Assembly (NCBI GenBank): GCA_932521035.1
Contig: OW051493.1
Span: 5,208,001-5,272,000 of the forward strand
From: Oscheius dolichura
Taxonomy: Eukaryota; Nematoda; Chromadorea; Rhabditida; Rhabditidae
Direction: 5' to 3'
DNA: 64,000 nt
Shown piece by piece: positions 10,136-20,880 of the stretch; the first letter of the stretch is position 1, and each line of letters begins with the position of its first letter. The translations under genes and the position numbers were made by a program. The notes beneath the pieces are model-generated. The model was given only the letters and a program-made list of their open reading frames with translations, had not been told where the DNA came from and did no database searches.

Positions 10136-12768
10136 TCAGGCTGTTCTTTTTTGATTGTTCAAAACTAAATTTTCTTCTGCACGTCTGACAGCTTCAGGTA
10201 TCAGATTATCCGTTTTTGACCGATAATATCCCAGTAGTTTTTCACAATGTTTAGTCCCAGAAGAAATCTCGTCCATCTATAAACCACATATAACGTTATA
10301 TTCAGTCGGTTTTAAGTGCTTGTAACGTCATTGCTAGCTTGTTTTTGAAAATACATTAGAGGACGATACGAATATATTATTTTCAACAAGAAAAATAGCT
10401 TACTAGTTTGACCAAATCATATATAGTGTCATCAGGAACATGGCTGTCCCTTTTATAAGAAGGATGCTCATTCACAAAATTACGCATCCACCTGGCCAAA
10501 GTATTTATTTCTCCAGAAGCACGCTTCTAAATGTGTTTTCATTTTTAACAAGAAAAGGACGTACCGAAATGAAGTTTAGGTATTGGGTGATGCTGCACCG
10601 TGTATCTACGTCAATATCTGCACTATCCAAAAATTGCCTGATGAGGGGTATAAGTCCAAGAAAACCACCCTCTCTTCCTAATAACATACTGCAGAATCAA
10701 AAGAACGTTACCGTTTACTATTTCATTAATAGACATTTCTTCAATCTCTGCACTAGGAGGGCCACATTTTGCAGTTTCTTTCATCGTTTCAGGGGCACTC
10801 TTGCAGTTTGATAACTTTTGTCTGCAATAAACATAACATTTCGCGACCAAAAAGGAAAAGACAGCGGGAGAAGACAGAGACATATTAGTCAGGACGTACA
10901 CATTAGGATACCTGAAGTAGAATTTCTCTTGTGTTACAGCATCTCTTTGTTGTGCCCGTTTCATGTTTTCTGTTACCATAGAAATAGGCAGAAGATATGT
11001 CAAACGGAACGAAATGATGACTCTGAAGAAGAATTAAAACAACCCAAAGAGGTTACCTTGTCAATAAAACTACGAAACAACAATAAGCAGCGTTTTCAAA
11101 ATCTGTCAGCTGCACTTCTGTGGGTCGGAATTCTACTCTCCATCCAATTTCTGGATGATCTGGAGGCGGTGGCTTAAACCTCATATTATTCCAATTAGAA
11201 GACTGGATTGTTTCGAAATGCTCCGAACTTTGAGTATCATCTTGCTCTATTCGCTCTTGGAACACCTTAAACAAATAATAAAACTCAACTAAATCTTAAT
11301 ACCTGCAACGGATCCCTGATAAATAGATGAGCAATATGTTTTGCTAGTGGCTCATCAATTTGTCCATCTATGAGTTGCCTGAAATATTCAGATTAAATTT
11401 CAGAGATATACTGCTAACTTGAAAAGTTCTTCATCATATTGTAACGGAATATCGTTGTAACCCACAGAGCAAGGATAAATATAACAGTCAGTAGAATCAT
11501 AACGACTTTTTTCGATTTTCCACTTGGATTTTTTCAAAGGTTGTAGACCGCGCTCTTCGAAAGTTCGATCATCAACCGACTGTAAAATCGTTGGACGATG
11601 AATAACGTCTACTTACTGATGAAATAACATCCCATCTAGAGTCAACATCAGCCAACGTTGATCTAAATATTGGTGTAGCGGCTGAGAGAGCTAACAAAAT
11701 CGGTGTAATAGGTGTGAGCTGATCATAAAGCCATCGGGCTTCATTAACGTTCACTGCTTGAAAGGTAACCTATAACGAGAAGAGTTTCAATGGTTTTTAA
11801 TTTGTACTTGAAGGCAGCAGCATCCCATGCCAAAACCCATATGATCCATGTAGATAAAGTCAGGTTTAGCAGCAGCTATTTGTTCTCCTTTACCATAAAC
11901 TGACAGATCTTCCTAAAGCCAGATAAATTGGTCATGTGAAGCATTCACAATGTAAGGCGTGGGAGTATTAATATCCTTGAAAACAGGAACATGAATAGCA
12001 ACTTTTTCTCCCCTTCTTCCCCGAATATTTCTGACTAAGTTCTTGAACCTAAACAAATTACTTTTTGAAAGAGCAAAAAATCGAACCTGGGATGGCCACA
12101 GAAAACTGCATCCTCTGGCCAAAAAACGCTCATTCCAGGTCCCTCAACATCAGGAGTTGGTTTCATTGGAGGGTTTGTAAACCCTGGAGTGCCAAGTGAT
12201 GGAAACGTCATTGATAATATGCTTTCGTTTTTCTTAAGATATTTCAAAACTTCTTTTCTCCGATTGATCATGTTAGCTTCAACTAAGTTGAAGCAGGCCA
12301 AAAGACCTAAAATTTTTGATTATAATTTAAACCAAAGACAGGTTAACCTCCGTAAGGCACTCCAGGCGTTCCTTCTATTTGAAAGGCTCCAAATTCAGGT
12401 CGCCAAAGACATTTGTTTGCAGTTCCAAGTAAAGCATTTACTTCTTCTTCGGCTTGGAGTCGCGATAAAACTTCTTCTGCGCGACATGAAACTTGCACCT
12501 GAACAAGAAATACAAGGCTACAAGGGATGACAAACTTTCTTATTTTCATCATCAAATTTCAATATTATATACTCTATTTCATCACCCCATTTTAGTTGGT
12601 CGCCTTGACGGTTCTTCAAACGATGGTATAAGTTGATAAATTGATCAATCCCATGTTTCTGCAAAAATAAACTATTCACGATTTACGAGACTAACGGACC
12701 TTTATATATTGTAAGTATTTCTCAGTTTCTGCCCAGTTGAGGGGTGTTCCTTTTGTCAGAAGTCCCAT
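10136..12768 (-). CDS. GCLC: Glutamate-cysteine ligase catalytic subunit
   Basis: Catalyses the first, rate-limiting step of glutathione synthesis (ATP-dependent ligation of glutamate and cysteine) in the cytosol. It starts [20 protein letters not shown], the usual family N-terminus, seven bases after a TTTTTAG acceptor. Diagnostic stretches follow in family order: [35 protein letters not shown] with [48 protein letters not shown]-like region near 11480, [57 protein letters not shown], and the tail LNNQKRTA. Length and order match a full-length enzyme. More than ten introns interrupt it. It is divergent from a 41-aa ORF only 76 bp away, and same-strand with the HSPBP1-like gene downstream. 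Confidence 0.96.
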
Positions 12769-12844
12769 CGAACAATCTAAAAAGTATAATTCTTGCTCGA
12801 GTGAGCAAAATTTGCTAAGATCGAGAAAAGGAGGAAGTCAAACA

Positions 12845-13011
12845 ATGGACGAAATTGTCCCTGTAGCGACTGACCCGTCGGAAATCGATAGCGAGCTAAC
12901 ACAACAATTAATCAGGTATGACAGTAGGAAGTTTGAAAGGTTTGCCATTCATATAGGAAATTTGAAGACAAAATGAAATATGGAGTTTCTCTGAACGCGC
13001 AACCCATGTAA
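12845..13011 (+). CDS. Small 41-residue protein, unrecognised
   Basis: Two exons. The first (12845-12915) encodes MDEIVPVATDPSEIDSELTQ and four more residues. A 41-nt GT-AG intron (12916-12956) leads to KFEDKMKYGVSLNAQPM and TAA. The intron size fits its neighbours, and the acidic, helical, natural-looking composition supports a real gene, but it is short and could be the N-terminus of an alternative transcript. I do not recognise a family. It starts 76 bp from the GCLC start in the opposite direction, so both would share one short promoter region. Confidence 0.45.
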
Positions 13012-13071
13012 TGAAAAAGCGACAAAAGGCCTGAATTATCTCATCAGAAGCCTACATCAGATTATCAACAT

Positions 13072-13193
13072 TACCGTACTTACTCTATTATAAGCCCAGG
13101 GGCCTCTATTTTTCAATACCCCCTCGGAGGGGGGGCCTGTAATAGAGGGGGGGCTTCTATTTGGAGGAGGCTTATAATAGAGTAAGTACGGTA
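13072..13193. mobile_element. Foldback element (122 bp, 25-bp perfect inverted arms)
   Basis: The arms TACCGTACTTACTCTATTAT-AAGCC (13072-13096) and its exact reverse complement (13169-13193) enclose a centre rich in G and C runs. It can fold into one long hairpin. It has no coding capacity and is probably a non-autonomous DNA transposon (MITE). No clear target-site duplication beyond TA is seen. Confidence 0.7.
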
Positions 13194-13656
13194 GGAGAAA
13201 ATGCGGTAATCGTATAGAATTAAAGAGGCAAAACCGTTGATATAAACGCGGTTGTCATTGTTGACCGTGAAAATAAAGCTCAATTGTCAGCAAAAGTGAC
13301 GTCTTTACCGCTTACATTTCAAGCTCGCATTCTGCTGCCTAGGAAACAAGATTATAATCATCAGGGAAAATGCTGACAACTCAAAAGAAGGAAGATATCT
13401 AGTTGGGATAGTGTGTTAGAATAACATAGTGCTAAGAAGTTGCAAATACAATATTTTCTAATAATTTATCTGAACCAAAAGTTGAAAAAATGACCCAAAA
13501 GAAGTAACAAAAACAAACAAAAAACAATTTTGATACACTATTGGGTAAACATATATACAATAAATTAAGTGAAACTTTCAGTAAGCATCACAGATTAAAG
13601 CGACGACAATAAATTCCTACTTAAATAAATAATCAGCTAAAAATGATCTCATATAC
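13194..13656. other. Intergenic AT-rich DNA
   Basis: About 460 bases between the foldback element and the NUS1 stop codon. No gene, repeat or RNA gene is recognised. The distal part is probably the 3' untranslated region of NUS1. Confidence 0.35.
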
Positions 13657-14625
13657 TTATTTTCCTACGCGTACATCTCTTTTGTTAAAACTGATTAGAA
13701 CTTCTTCAAATTGAAACCGAGAATACGGAAGATGGCTAACCTAAAATTTCACTTATTGTAAAGTAATGGCAAAGTATCAGTAAAAATCAATGAAAAAAGG
13801 AAAACTGTAGGTTTGAGAAAGAAACTAACATGTACAAATTCCGTTATTCTTAATGTCCAAGGAGGGTAACCCGCAAGACAAGGTGTCTGGCCAACCTGTT
13901 ACAAAATAAATCAGCAATAACGCTTCATTACCTGTATTAGGAGGTCAGGCTCTAACAATGAAAACTTCTCTGCCAAAATGGTGCTGATGTCATTAACATT
14001 TACACAATTCGTCGACCGTGATAACTGAAAAGTTGGTTTCAGTGCGGGCACGGGCAAGCTAGGTTAATAACCAACTCACAACTTTACAACTTTCAACGAG
14101 GGATCGCCTCCCGCAGTTAGGAGCAAGTATTTGAATTACCAGCCGATAATTTTCTACATAATAAGGAATAGATTCTGTAAATATGAAGACATTCTATAAA
14201 AAATATAAAGTGCTTAACAAGTAAAACCTTTGTTTTTGCTATAATTTTTAATTTTCTTGAAATTTTCTCGAGTTCTCCAAATGGATCAAACATAGATACA
14301 CGTCGGATACCGGAGGCTAAGCAAGAATCGATAAACGCGTGAATTTCATCCTGATAGATTAACAGAAAGTCAGTAATAAAAGATAGATCACTTTTTTCAC
14401 ACATTGGTCAGAATAAAGAACGGCTAAGTGACTAGGCACTTTAAAAGATCTGCTTTGCTCCTAGGAAAAAAAATAAATGTGTGATATTCAACTTACTTCT
14501 TGCTGATGGCGTTTCCATTCATTTTTTACCCAAATAGGGCTGTATCCAAGAAAGTTGCAAGCAAGTATTACCAGCCAATAAACTGCTCTAATTGCTAAAG
14601 AACATATGTGTGCAATATCCAGCAT
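13657..14625 (-). CDS. NUS1: NUS1/Nogo-B receptor-like subunit of cis-prenyltransferase
   Basis: Non-catalytic-fold partner of DHDDS in dolichol synthesis at the ER membrane. The N-terminus MLDIAHICSLAIRAVYWLVI is a membrane helix, followed by WVKNEWKRHQQE. Then SRSFKVPSHLAVLYSDQ, the region with SCLASGIRRVSMFDPFGELE, SIPYYVENYRLVIQILAPNC, VNDISTILAEKFSLLEPDLL, and PPWTLRITEFV joined to VSHLPYSRFQFEEVLISFNK and the final RDVRVGK-stop. EPDLLIQVG and the PPW-LRITE stretch match the NUS1 C-terminus, and the terminal R-x-G-K keeps the RxG motif needed for complex activity. It ends 13657 and is followed 889 bp later by GCLC on the same strand, with the small plus-strand gene between them. Confidence 0.88.
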
Positions 14626-14877
14626 AGTACCCGATGAGCATATGTTAGCTAAATTATAGATTATAACAAAAAATTCAACTATAAGAATAAGTATTCATAG
14701 ATAGACACCAATCACCTAGACAGCAAAAAAAGACAAAAAAGCTACGTCACTATTAAAGGACTGTTTGTTCTCCATGTTTGAACTCTGGTTGATCGTGAGC
14801 TAATCTACAGCTTTTCGTTCTTCTATTTATTGTTGTCTGTAAACATAAGAAAAAAACTTCATTGCGAATGAAACGAA

Positions 14878-15291
14878 TCAGTCATTTTTATCATGATGTG
14901 GTATTTGTGGAGCTGAATTGTAATATTGTTGCGTTGCTAGCATAATTTTCTTAAAAAACTCTTGCCGAGCCGTCTCCATCGATTCAATCTCACTTGCTCT
15001 AGAATTCGAGCTAATTGCAAATGCAACCAACAAAGCCATAAAGCAGAACAGAGAAGCCCAAATGATGCGCGCGGTATTTCTGAACTCAAGTTATAAAAGA
15101 GACATTAGAACGGGCAAAGCATTCAATCCGACATACCTGAACGAGTACTTTGTAGATTTATCTGTGTCTATGTAAAGCAGTGAGAATGCAGTAAATACAA
15201 ACATCATAAGCGCCAAAAAGCCAGCCAACACGGAATGTGCTCTCAGTAAAACAGCACTGAACACAATTATTCTCCTAACATCTTCTCGCAT
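14878..15291 (-). CDS. Small two-helix membrane protein, unrecognised
   Basis: Two exons. The first starts MREDVRRIIVFSAVLLRAHS and has a strong helix VLAGFLALMMFVFTAFSLLY, then TDKSTKYSFR. A 55-nt intron joins to NTARIIWASLFCFMALLVAF with a second helix, then ESMETARQEFFKKIMLATQQ and the end PHHDKND-stop. About 118 residues in total. The start lies just after TATAACAG, an acceptor-like site. The protein could be the second half of the next gene upstream (15300-15649) if that acceptor is a normal intron end. No family recognised. Its stop is 252 bp before NUS1, same strand. Confidence 0.5.
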
Positions 15292-15299
15292 TTATGCCT

Positions 15300-15649
15300 G
15301 TTATAGCAATTGCCATAGTTGAAGAGGACGAAGAGGTTAAACATTACTAGGCCATAAAATAACAACAGATAACCTTAATTTACTCATTGATGAAGTTCTA
15401 TTCAATACCGCAAATAATTTCTTTATAAGCAATGAGCTCCATTGTTCCAAGCAGAGCCATAAAAAAAGCGAAGAAAAACTCTGCCCATGGTAGATAAGAC
15501 GTCCGTGCTTCTGTAGATTTAGTCAAGTAGTGTATCTCCCTTACTTTTCCGTATAAAGCGACTATAAACGGGGCTGTCCACATCAGCCGGAAGCATCTCA
15601 ATATGGATGATGTAGCACTTATGCAATTATTTCGTTCTCTCCGTCCCAT
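15300..15649 (-). CDS. Small membrane protein or 5' exons of the neighbouring membrane-protein gene
   Basis: Begins MGRRERNNCISATSSILRCF and contains KVREIHYLTKSTEARTSYLP and one clear helix WAEFFFAFFMALLGTMELIA. The open frame ends at 15398, but a GT-AG intron inside that end could extend it to FNLFVLFNYGNCYN near 15310. The first 83 residues are well supported by frame and composition; the 3' structure is not. It may form one three- or four-helix protein with the gene at 14878-15291. It is divergent from TDP-43, with 228 bp between the two start codons. Confidence 0.45.
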
Positions 15650-15877
15650 TTCTACCCGATTTTGACCTGTTTTGTCCGAAAGCCTCCGAGATCGGCTAAT
15701 ATCAAAGCGCCGTTTATGCCGTAATATAACGGGAAGTGCCGTTGGAAGGAATTGGATGCTAGATTGATTTACACAGCGAATGCCGCAAACAGGGCGGCCC
15801 GAGGCGGTTTTTACGCATTTCTTTCATATGTTTTGATCTATTACGCTCTTCCTGGAACCATACTAATAGATTTTGAG

Positions 15878-18214
15878 ATGCCTACCGGAACTGGCACATC
15901 GACAGAGGCAACAACTGCGGACAAAACGTCATGTAAACCAGAAGTTTCCGAATTCATTCAAGTTACTGATCCAGCAGGTATTTCTTTTTGCTTCATTTTT
16001 CTTGGAACCTCGTCCATTTGAAATGAAATAAGAGCGTAAATTTAAGGTGAAGTATTAGAGGTCCCCACAAACAGTGATAATACGTTGAATATGACCACTC
16101 TGCAGGCGGCTATTTGCGGCGCCACTGGATTGAAGTACAAAAATCCAAAGACAGGAGCGAATAGAACCGTTGGGTAGGACAAAACTATGGGACGTATGTA
16201 TTCACTCCTTCCAGTGTTGATTCTTCCGGGTCAAAACTATTACCACCACCAGATGGTTGGGACGACAAAGTGTTTCAAGTCATTTTGAATGCTTCCGTCA
16301 TTGTGAGCCCTCCAGCGGCAACACCAACACCTAGAGGTACGATTTACCTCTTCAGAATTCGTTTTATGTGCGAATAGTTAGCTTCTATGTTAGGGTGCGC
16401 TACAGACATTTTTCAAATCAAATAAATCCCGCGTTTGTCTTCTCCATACAGGAAGAATGTCTGGAACATGCCCTTGTCTTTGTGAAAGGTGCGACATTTT
16501 TTGAGAGATTGTGTGTAGGTGCGGATGTGAGTGTGAAACGACGCAAGATGGATGACAGCGAAGATGATGAAGACTCCGAAAGTGAGGGGAGAGTGGGCCG
16601 GAAGAGAGCCGCTGAGAGTAGCCCCCTCCCTGAGCGCCGCCCTGTCGACCTGCTGGTCCTTGGCGTCTGCTACAAAACCACCGACGAGGCCTTCAAGGCC
16701 TACTTTGAGACTTTTGGTCCCGTGGTGTTCGCTGAGGTTCGTTTATATAAAATTTGAGAGCACAGGTAAAAAATCTTTTGTTTTTTTGCCATCCGATAAA
16801 TGATTATCTAGAAATTAGCTTTAAGAAACGGAACAGCTAGTATAGGTCCGTTTCTAGATAAAACGAAGTTCGGAAGGTGTTTCAAAAGGATTCGGATTCA
16901 TACAAATGACAAATATTGAGGATCAGGAGAAAGTGATGAAATACAAAGAGCATTCATTAGATGGTCGCAAACTGGAAGTGAAACTGCCTGAACAAAGGGT
17001 TTGTCGAACGGATACAAAGACTGATATTATTTTAGTCATATTGGGATTCTTTGAGCACACCATACGGCAAAAAGCAATCTCGTGAAGCCGTAAACAAAAT
17101 TTTTGTCGGTAGATTAGTGGATAAAATTAACGAGACAAACCTGCGGGAGTTTTTCGAAAAGGAAGCTAAAAAGATTGATGGTAGTTGTACGGTAAGTTGA
17201 TTTTTGAATATCATGCTTACTTTTTCTTCGCATGGGAAATCTTATGTTTAGATTACTGATGTTTTCGTCCCTTCCCCATTTAGGGGGTTTGGATTTGTTA
17301 CCTTTTCAAGTTCTGATGTTGCCGAAAAAATATGCAGGTGATCTGTTTGGGTTATCAGAAACACTTATATTCAGGTCGGGAAATTATGTTGTTGAAAATG
17401 TTTCTGTCGTTGTCCGGCTAGCAGTCCCCAAAGATACATATCCTTTGAATACCCCCACGTATGTTTATTCCTTAGCTTGACATAAGCAGCTGTCTGAATC
17501 AATCAAATTGGAATTCAGATATAAGAACGATTACGGATATTCTTATGGCTATGGCAGGGGTGGTGCTGGATACAGCGAATATCGTTCTGATTATCAGCAT
17601 GGCTACGAATCGCCTAGGCCATACGGAGGGGTTTGGAGTCCGCAACCTGCGCCGCCTGTTAGTACCCCTGTTAGAGGACCCATAATAAACAGTAGGTGAG
17701 TCGGTAACAAGTCTTTCCCTTTCAAGCCTGTTGGGCTTCGGCGTCTCTTATCCATTTTTTTGCAGAACGAACCGTCCCAACCGTCGTAGTGCGGCATCCC
17801 CTGCCTTTTCCCCATCAGGAATACCGCCCCCGACGCAGCCCCCACAACCGCTTATTCCGGATCCGCAAGGGTAATAAGATTATATTATCATGGGTTTTTG
17901 TTTAGTTACAGTATGGTTCCTAATCAGATTGCTAATGGGATCGACGCTCTCAATCTAAACCATAAAAACTCAGACCTGATAAATGGTCCGTTTGAAATTT
18001 GTCATAGTATCTTTACAATCTTTCAGCCGCCTGGAGCGCTTTCTATAACACTTTAAACAGCAACGGGCATGGTATGGGGCCAGGGATGTCTACGATGCCC
18101 CCCATGCCCTCGATGGGCAGTATACCAGCCATGTCACCCCATGGAATGTCCCCTATGGCCCCACCGGGATACATTCCCCATCCGCCACCCTCAAACCATC
18201 CAGGATGGCAGTAA
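15878..18214 (+). CDS. TARDBP: TDP-43 family RNA-binding protein
   Basis: Nuclear RNA/DNA-binding protein acting in splicing and RNA stability. The start MPTGTGTSTEATTADKTSCK leads to the N-terminal oligomerisation domain (SEFIQVTD, then LEVPTNSDNTLNMTTLQAAI with GATGLKYKNP). Intron 15978-16046 falls inside it. RRM1 follows: PVDLLVLGVCYKTTDEAFKA, RNP1 KGFGFIQM, and DGRKLEVKLP. RRM2: KIFVGRLVDKINETNLREFF and SPFRGFGFVTFSSSDVAEKI. The C-terminal region is low-complexity: a Tyr/Gly part (YGYSYGYGRGGAGYSEYRS), a Pro part, then a Met/Pro/Gly part (MGPGMSTMPPMPSMGSIPAM) ending PGW-Q-stop. The N-terminal domain and prion-like tail are both present, unlike the reduced tail of C. elegans TDP-1. The exon at 16500-16740 is locally GC-rich in an AT-rich block. 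Confidence 0.93.
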
Positions 18215-18442
18215 CAGATGCATTTTGGAAACGTAAACTGATTCTCATCTAAGTCACCTCATTTCCCCCTTCCATAATTCTCATTATAAGTATTGTCCAC
18301 GTGTCTCATCTTTTTCTTTGTATGTCTGGATTGGTAGTTAATAAATTCTTTTAGAATTTTATAGAATCTTCTCATAAATATAGCCGTTTGGAAATACTGT
18401 GAACAGTGTACCGTAAATATTTGGAGATACAGATGAATCTGC

Positions 18443-20209
18443 TTAATTATTGACTTTACAAATGTCATCAGGCAAGCCTGGAAACTTGCTAGCAGGTTTA
18501 CGACGGCGATTGGAAAAAGACTCTGGAAAGGTGTATTGTCTGGAATCATCGGGGTAGTCCTTACCGCTTCCACCTAACGACGTAAATGACATATGCGGGG
18601 AAAAGGGAAGATTAGCCACAGGTCCCGGAATGGACGAATGCCAATTCGCAGCTGGGGGAACAATTTCTAGGTTGGCAGGAGCTTTTCGATCAACTGGAGG
18701 CTGTGCGTGGAAAGGGACACTCGTTTCTGAGGGAGGCACTTCTGAAAAACAGTTTAGTGTTCCCTTGTCTCCGTACACAGTAGACTACCGTAGTTCGTAC
18801 GCCTGCACCCGTATGCCCTCGGCAGGACACGTTCTTTTATTCAAAACAACGTAAATTCGTCCTGCCGAGGACCATGGGTGACAGACTATCGTTGCTCCCC
18901 CAGCTAATATCATATGATGATTCCCAAAAGCTTACCCGGAAGCAAGAAATTGTCCAAAAGTTGGTTTTTCTCGAGAGCTTGAGCAATGAGCTGAAGGAGG
19001 ATTGGGTCACGGACGGTTTCTTCGAGTTCTGTTCGGGGGAATTGGGCGGGCACGTCGACACTGGCCACAGTGGGCGACGGGGTACGGGCCGGGACTTTCT
19101 TCGAGATGTAAATTGGTTTGAAAGTGGCCGATCCTGAGTAGCTTTGGGTGGGAAGAAGGGCAGAACTCACTCGTAGTAGAAGTGCTGGGAGGGGCCGAGA
19201 CCGTCGAGTGCATCGACTTGGTGGGGTACCTCCTTCGAGTCTAAAAGGAGTCTTTTCTACTCTCTCCGGTCAATTGGATACCGTCTTCGTGTGGGGTTTG
19301 AAGGTGGCCTTCGTCACGGGGAGAGTCGTGGTGGTGGGAACAGCGGTGCTGATCGTCGGCGGTTGTTTGGTGGATCCTAGAGACAGTTAGAGATGATCTC
19401 GGATATCGTATACCTCCATTCAAAACAGTCTCCAGGGCCCCGTCCATACTGAAGAGGGGACTCTGGCTGACGACGGGCAGGAACCTCGAGGTGACGGACG
19501 AGTTGACGTTGAGGAACTTGTGGATGAGGGCCGAGAAGTCCCGCTGTTTCTCGTAGCTAGATATCAGATTAGACTGTTCCGGAGGGTGTTTCTACCCTGG
19601 GCCTGGCGACCGGCGTGATCTGCTCCGTCTCGAGATAGCCGTAGCTAGGCGCTGTTTCTCACGGTTCGAGAGGGGTCGCAGCAGGCGGTCCCCTTCATAA
19701 ACATGGTTGTTCTTAACGACAGACTACTGCCGAGGAAAATAAACTGACTCTGACAAAACAGGAGGACAGCACAACCTCCACCGAGTCATCCAGTCCGTTA
19801 CAGAACCCCGGCACCAGCGGGGCGTCCAGCTGCTCCTCCCCCGATCCTCTGAATTCAAACATTTTAAGATGAGGATCAACTGACAAGGTAAAGAAGGACA
19901 ACTTCCTCTGGTAGTCGCGGAAGCTGTCCGTCTCGGCTGTGTTCAGGATGCGGCTGGCCACGCCATGGAGGAAGAGGGTTCCGTCCTAAAGTATTCACTC
20001 TCCCATGACTGTTTACCCCCTGACCCCGGGTCGGTTCCGTTATTAGCCGGGTAGGAAATGGATACAAATGGGAGAGAAAGAGGATTAGACGGAAGAAGAA
20101 GGGGACGACTCACAACAACAGCACAGGCCGGGCCGATGTATCCGTAGCCGGGCTGGGGATCCTGTCCTCCCGTTGCGGAAACCAGCGTCGCCGTGAGCAG
20201 TAGCCACAT
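18443..20209 (-). CDS. Putative secreted proline/serine-rich protein, unrecognised
   Basis: Starts MWLLLTATLVSATGGQDPQP, a short signal peptide with cleavage near residues 14-16, then GYGYIGPACAVV. The next exons carry DGTLFLHGVASRILNTAETD with SFRDYQRKLSFFTLSVDPHL, SGEEQLDAPLVPGFCNGLDD, a basic stretch, DFSALIHKFLNVNSSVTSRF, an Ala/Thr/Pro-rich part, and PILLQLIAQALEKNQLLDNF. One exon encodes IVCHPWSSAGRIYVVLNKRT with two cysteines. The last open frame (18443-18739) reads FHAQPPVDRKAPANLEIVPP and ends DICKVNN-stop; I could not find an in-phase join to it, so it may be a separate gene. Secretion is inferred from the signal peptide. No known family recognised. Confidence 0.5.
18817..18870. repeat. 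12-bp perfect inverted repeat inside a coding exon
   Basis: CCTCGGCAGGAC (18817-18828) and GTCCTGCCGAGG (18859-18870) can form a stem with a 30-base loop. On the minus strand the loop contains AATAAA. It sits within the exon of the putative secreted protein gene. Confidence 0.6.
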
Positions 20210-20880
20210 TTTGGAGTTCGAGGGGAAGTGGGGGAGAAGGTCGGGAAGGGCAAAAACAGACGAGAATGGACTGGGGGCGGTGCCGATGACCAAGAACAAT
20301 GCTGCTAAGTGTACACGGGCCGAGGCGACGTGTCGACAACGGATGATCCCCGCCTCGCGGGACACACGGCGCAAGCTGATGACCGGAGCCAATGGTTTCA
20401 GTTACACTCTTTCCGCCTCGGGGGACAATCCCCTTCCTATATAGACTTCTTGAGATCTGACAGTATCCGTTCCCATTTGTTTTGGTCCCAGGGATGTCTC
20501 GGACACTCCATAGCAAATTGATGTTACTACTTTCATAAAAGTGCCTCAAGAGTCTCTACATCATTGGTTGAACCCGGTCAAAAAGTAGTCAGCTATTCCA
20601 TAGTTCGAGTAGATGTAGTAAGTCGTTTTGAGCGGGTTTCTCATAATGATCATCACAACTTAGTATATCCAAATGTGTAGAAAAAGGGAGGTATCGGAAA
20701 AAGGAGAGACAGAGGGTGGATAGACGAAGGGGACACCTCCTAAATCACCAAGGTGGGTAGAGATGACTGTGCCTGTGGACGAGCCAGCCAGAAGTTCTTT
20801 ATTGAAATTCCCCGCTTTTGTTTTTATTCAACGGAGACTTCGACAAAACACAGAACAAGGACCCTAAAAACGGCATTTCC
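20210..20880. other. Divergent promoter region
   Basis: About 670 bases between two genes transcribed away from each other. No conserved frame or repeat recognised. The right-hand gene may have an unrecognised upstream exon here. Confidence 0.3.

Noticed and set aside
15752-15877. Upstream in-frame extension of TDP-43 (MDARLIYTANAANRA)
   Set aside because: It is hydrophobic and unlike any TDP-43 N-terminus; ATG at 15878 leads directly into the family N-terminal domain.
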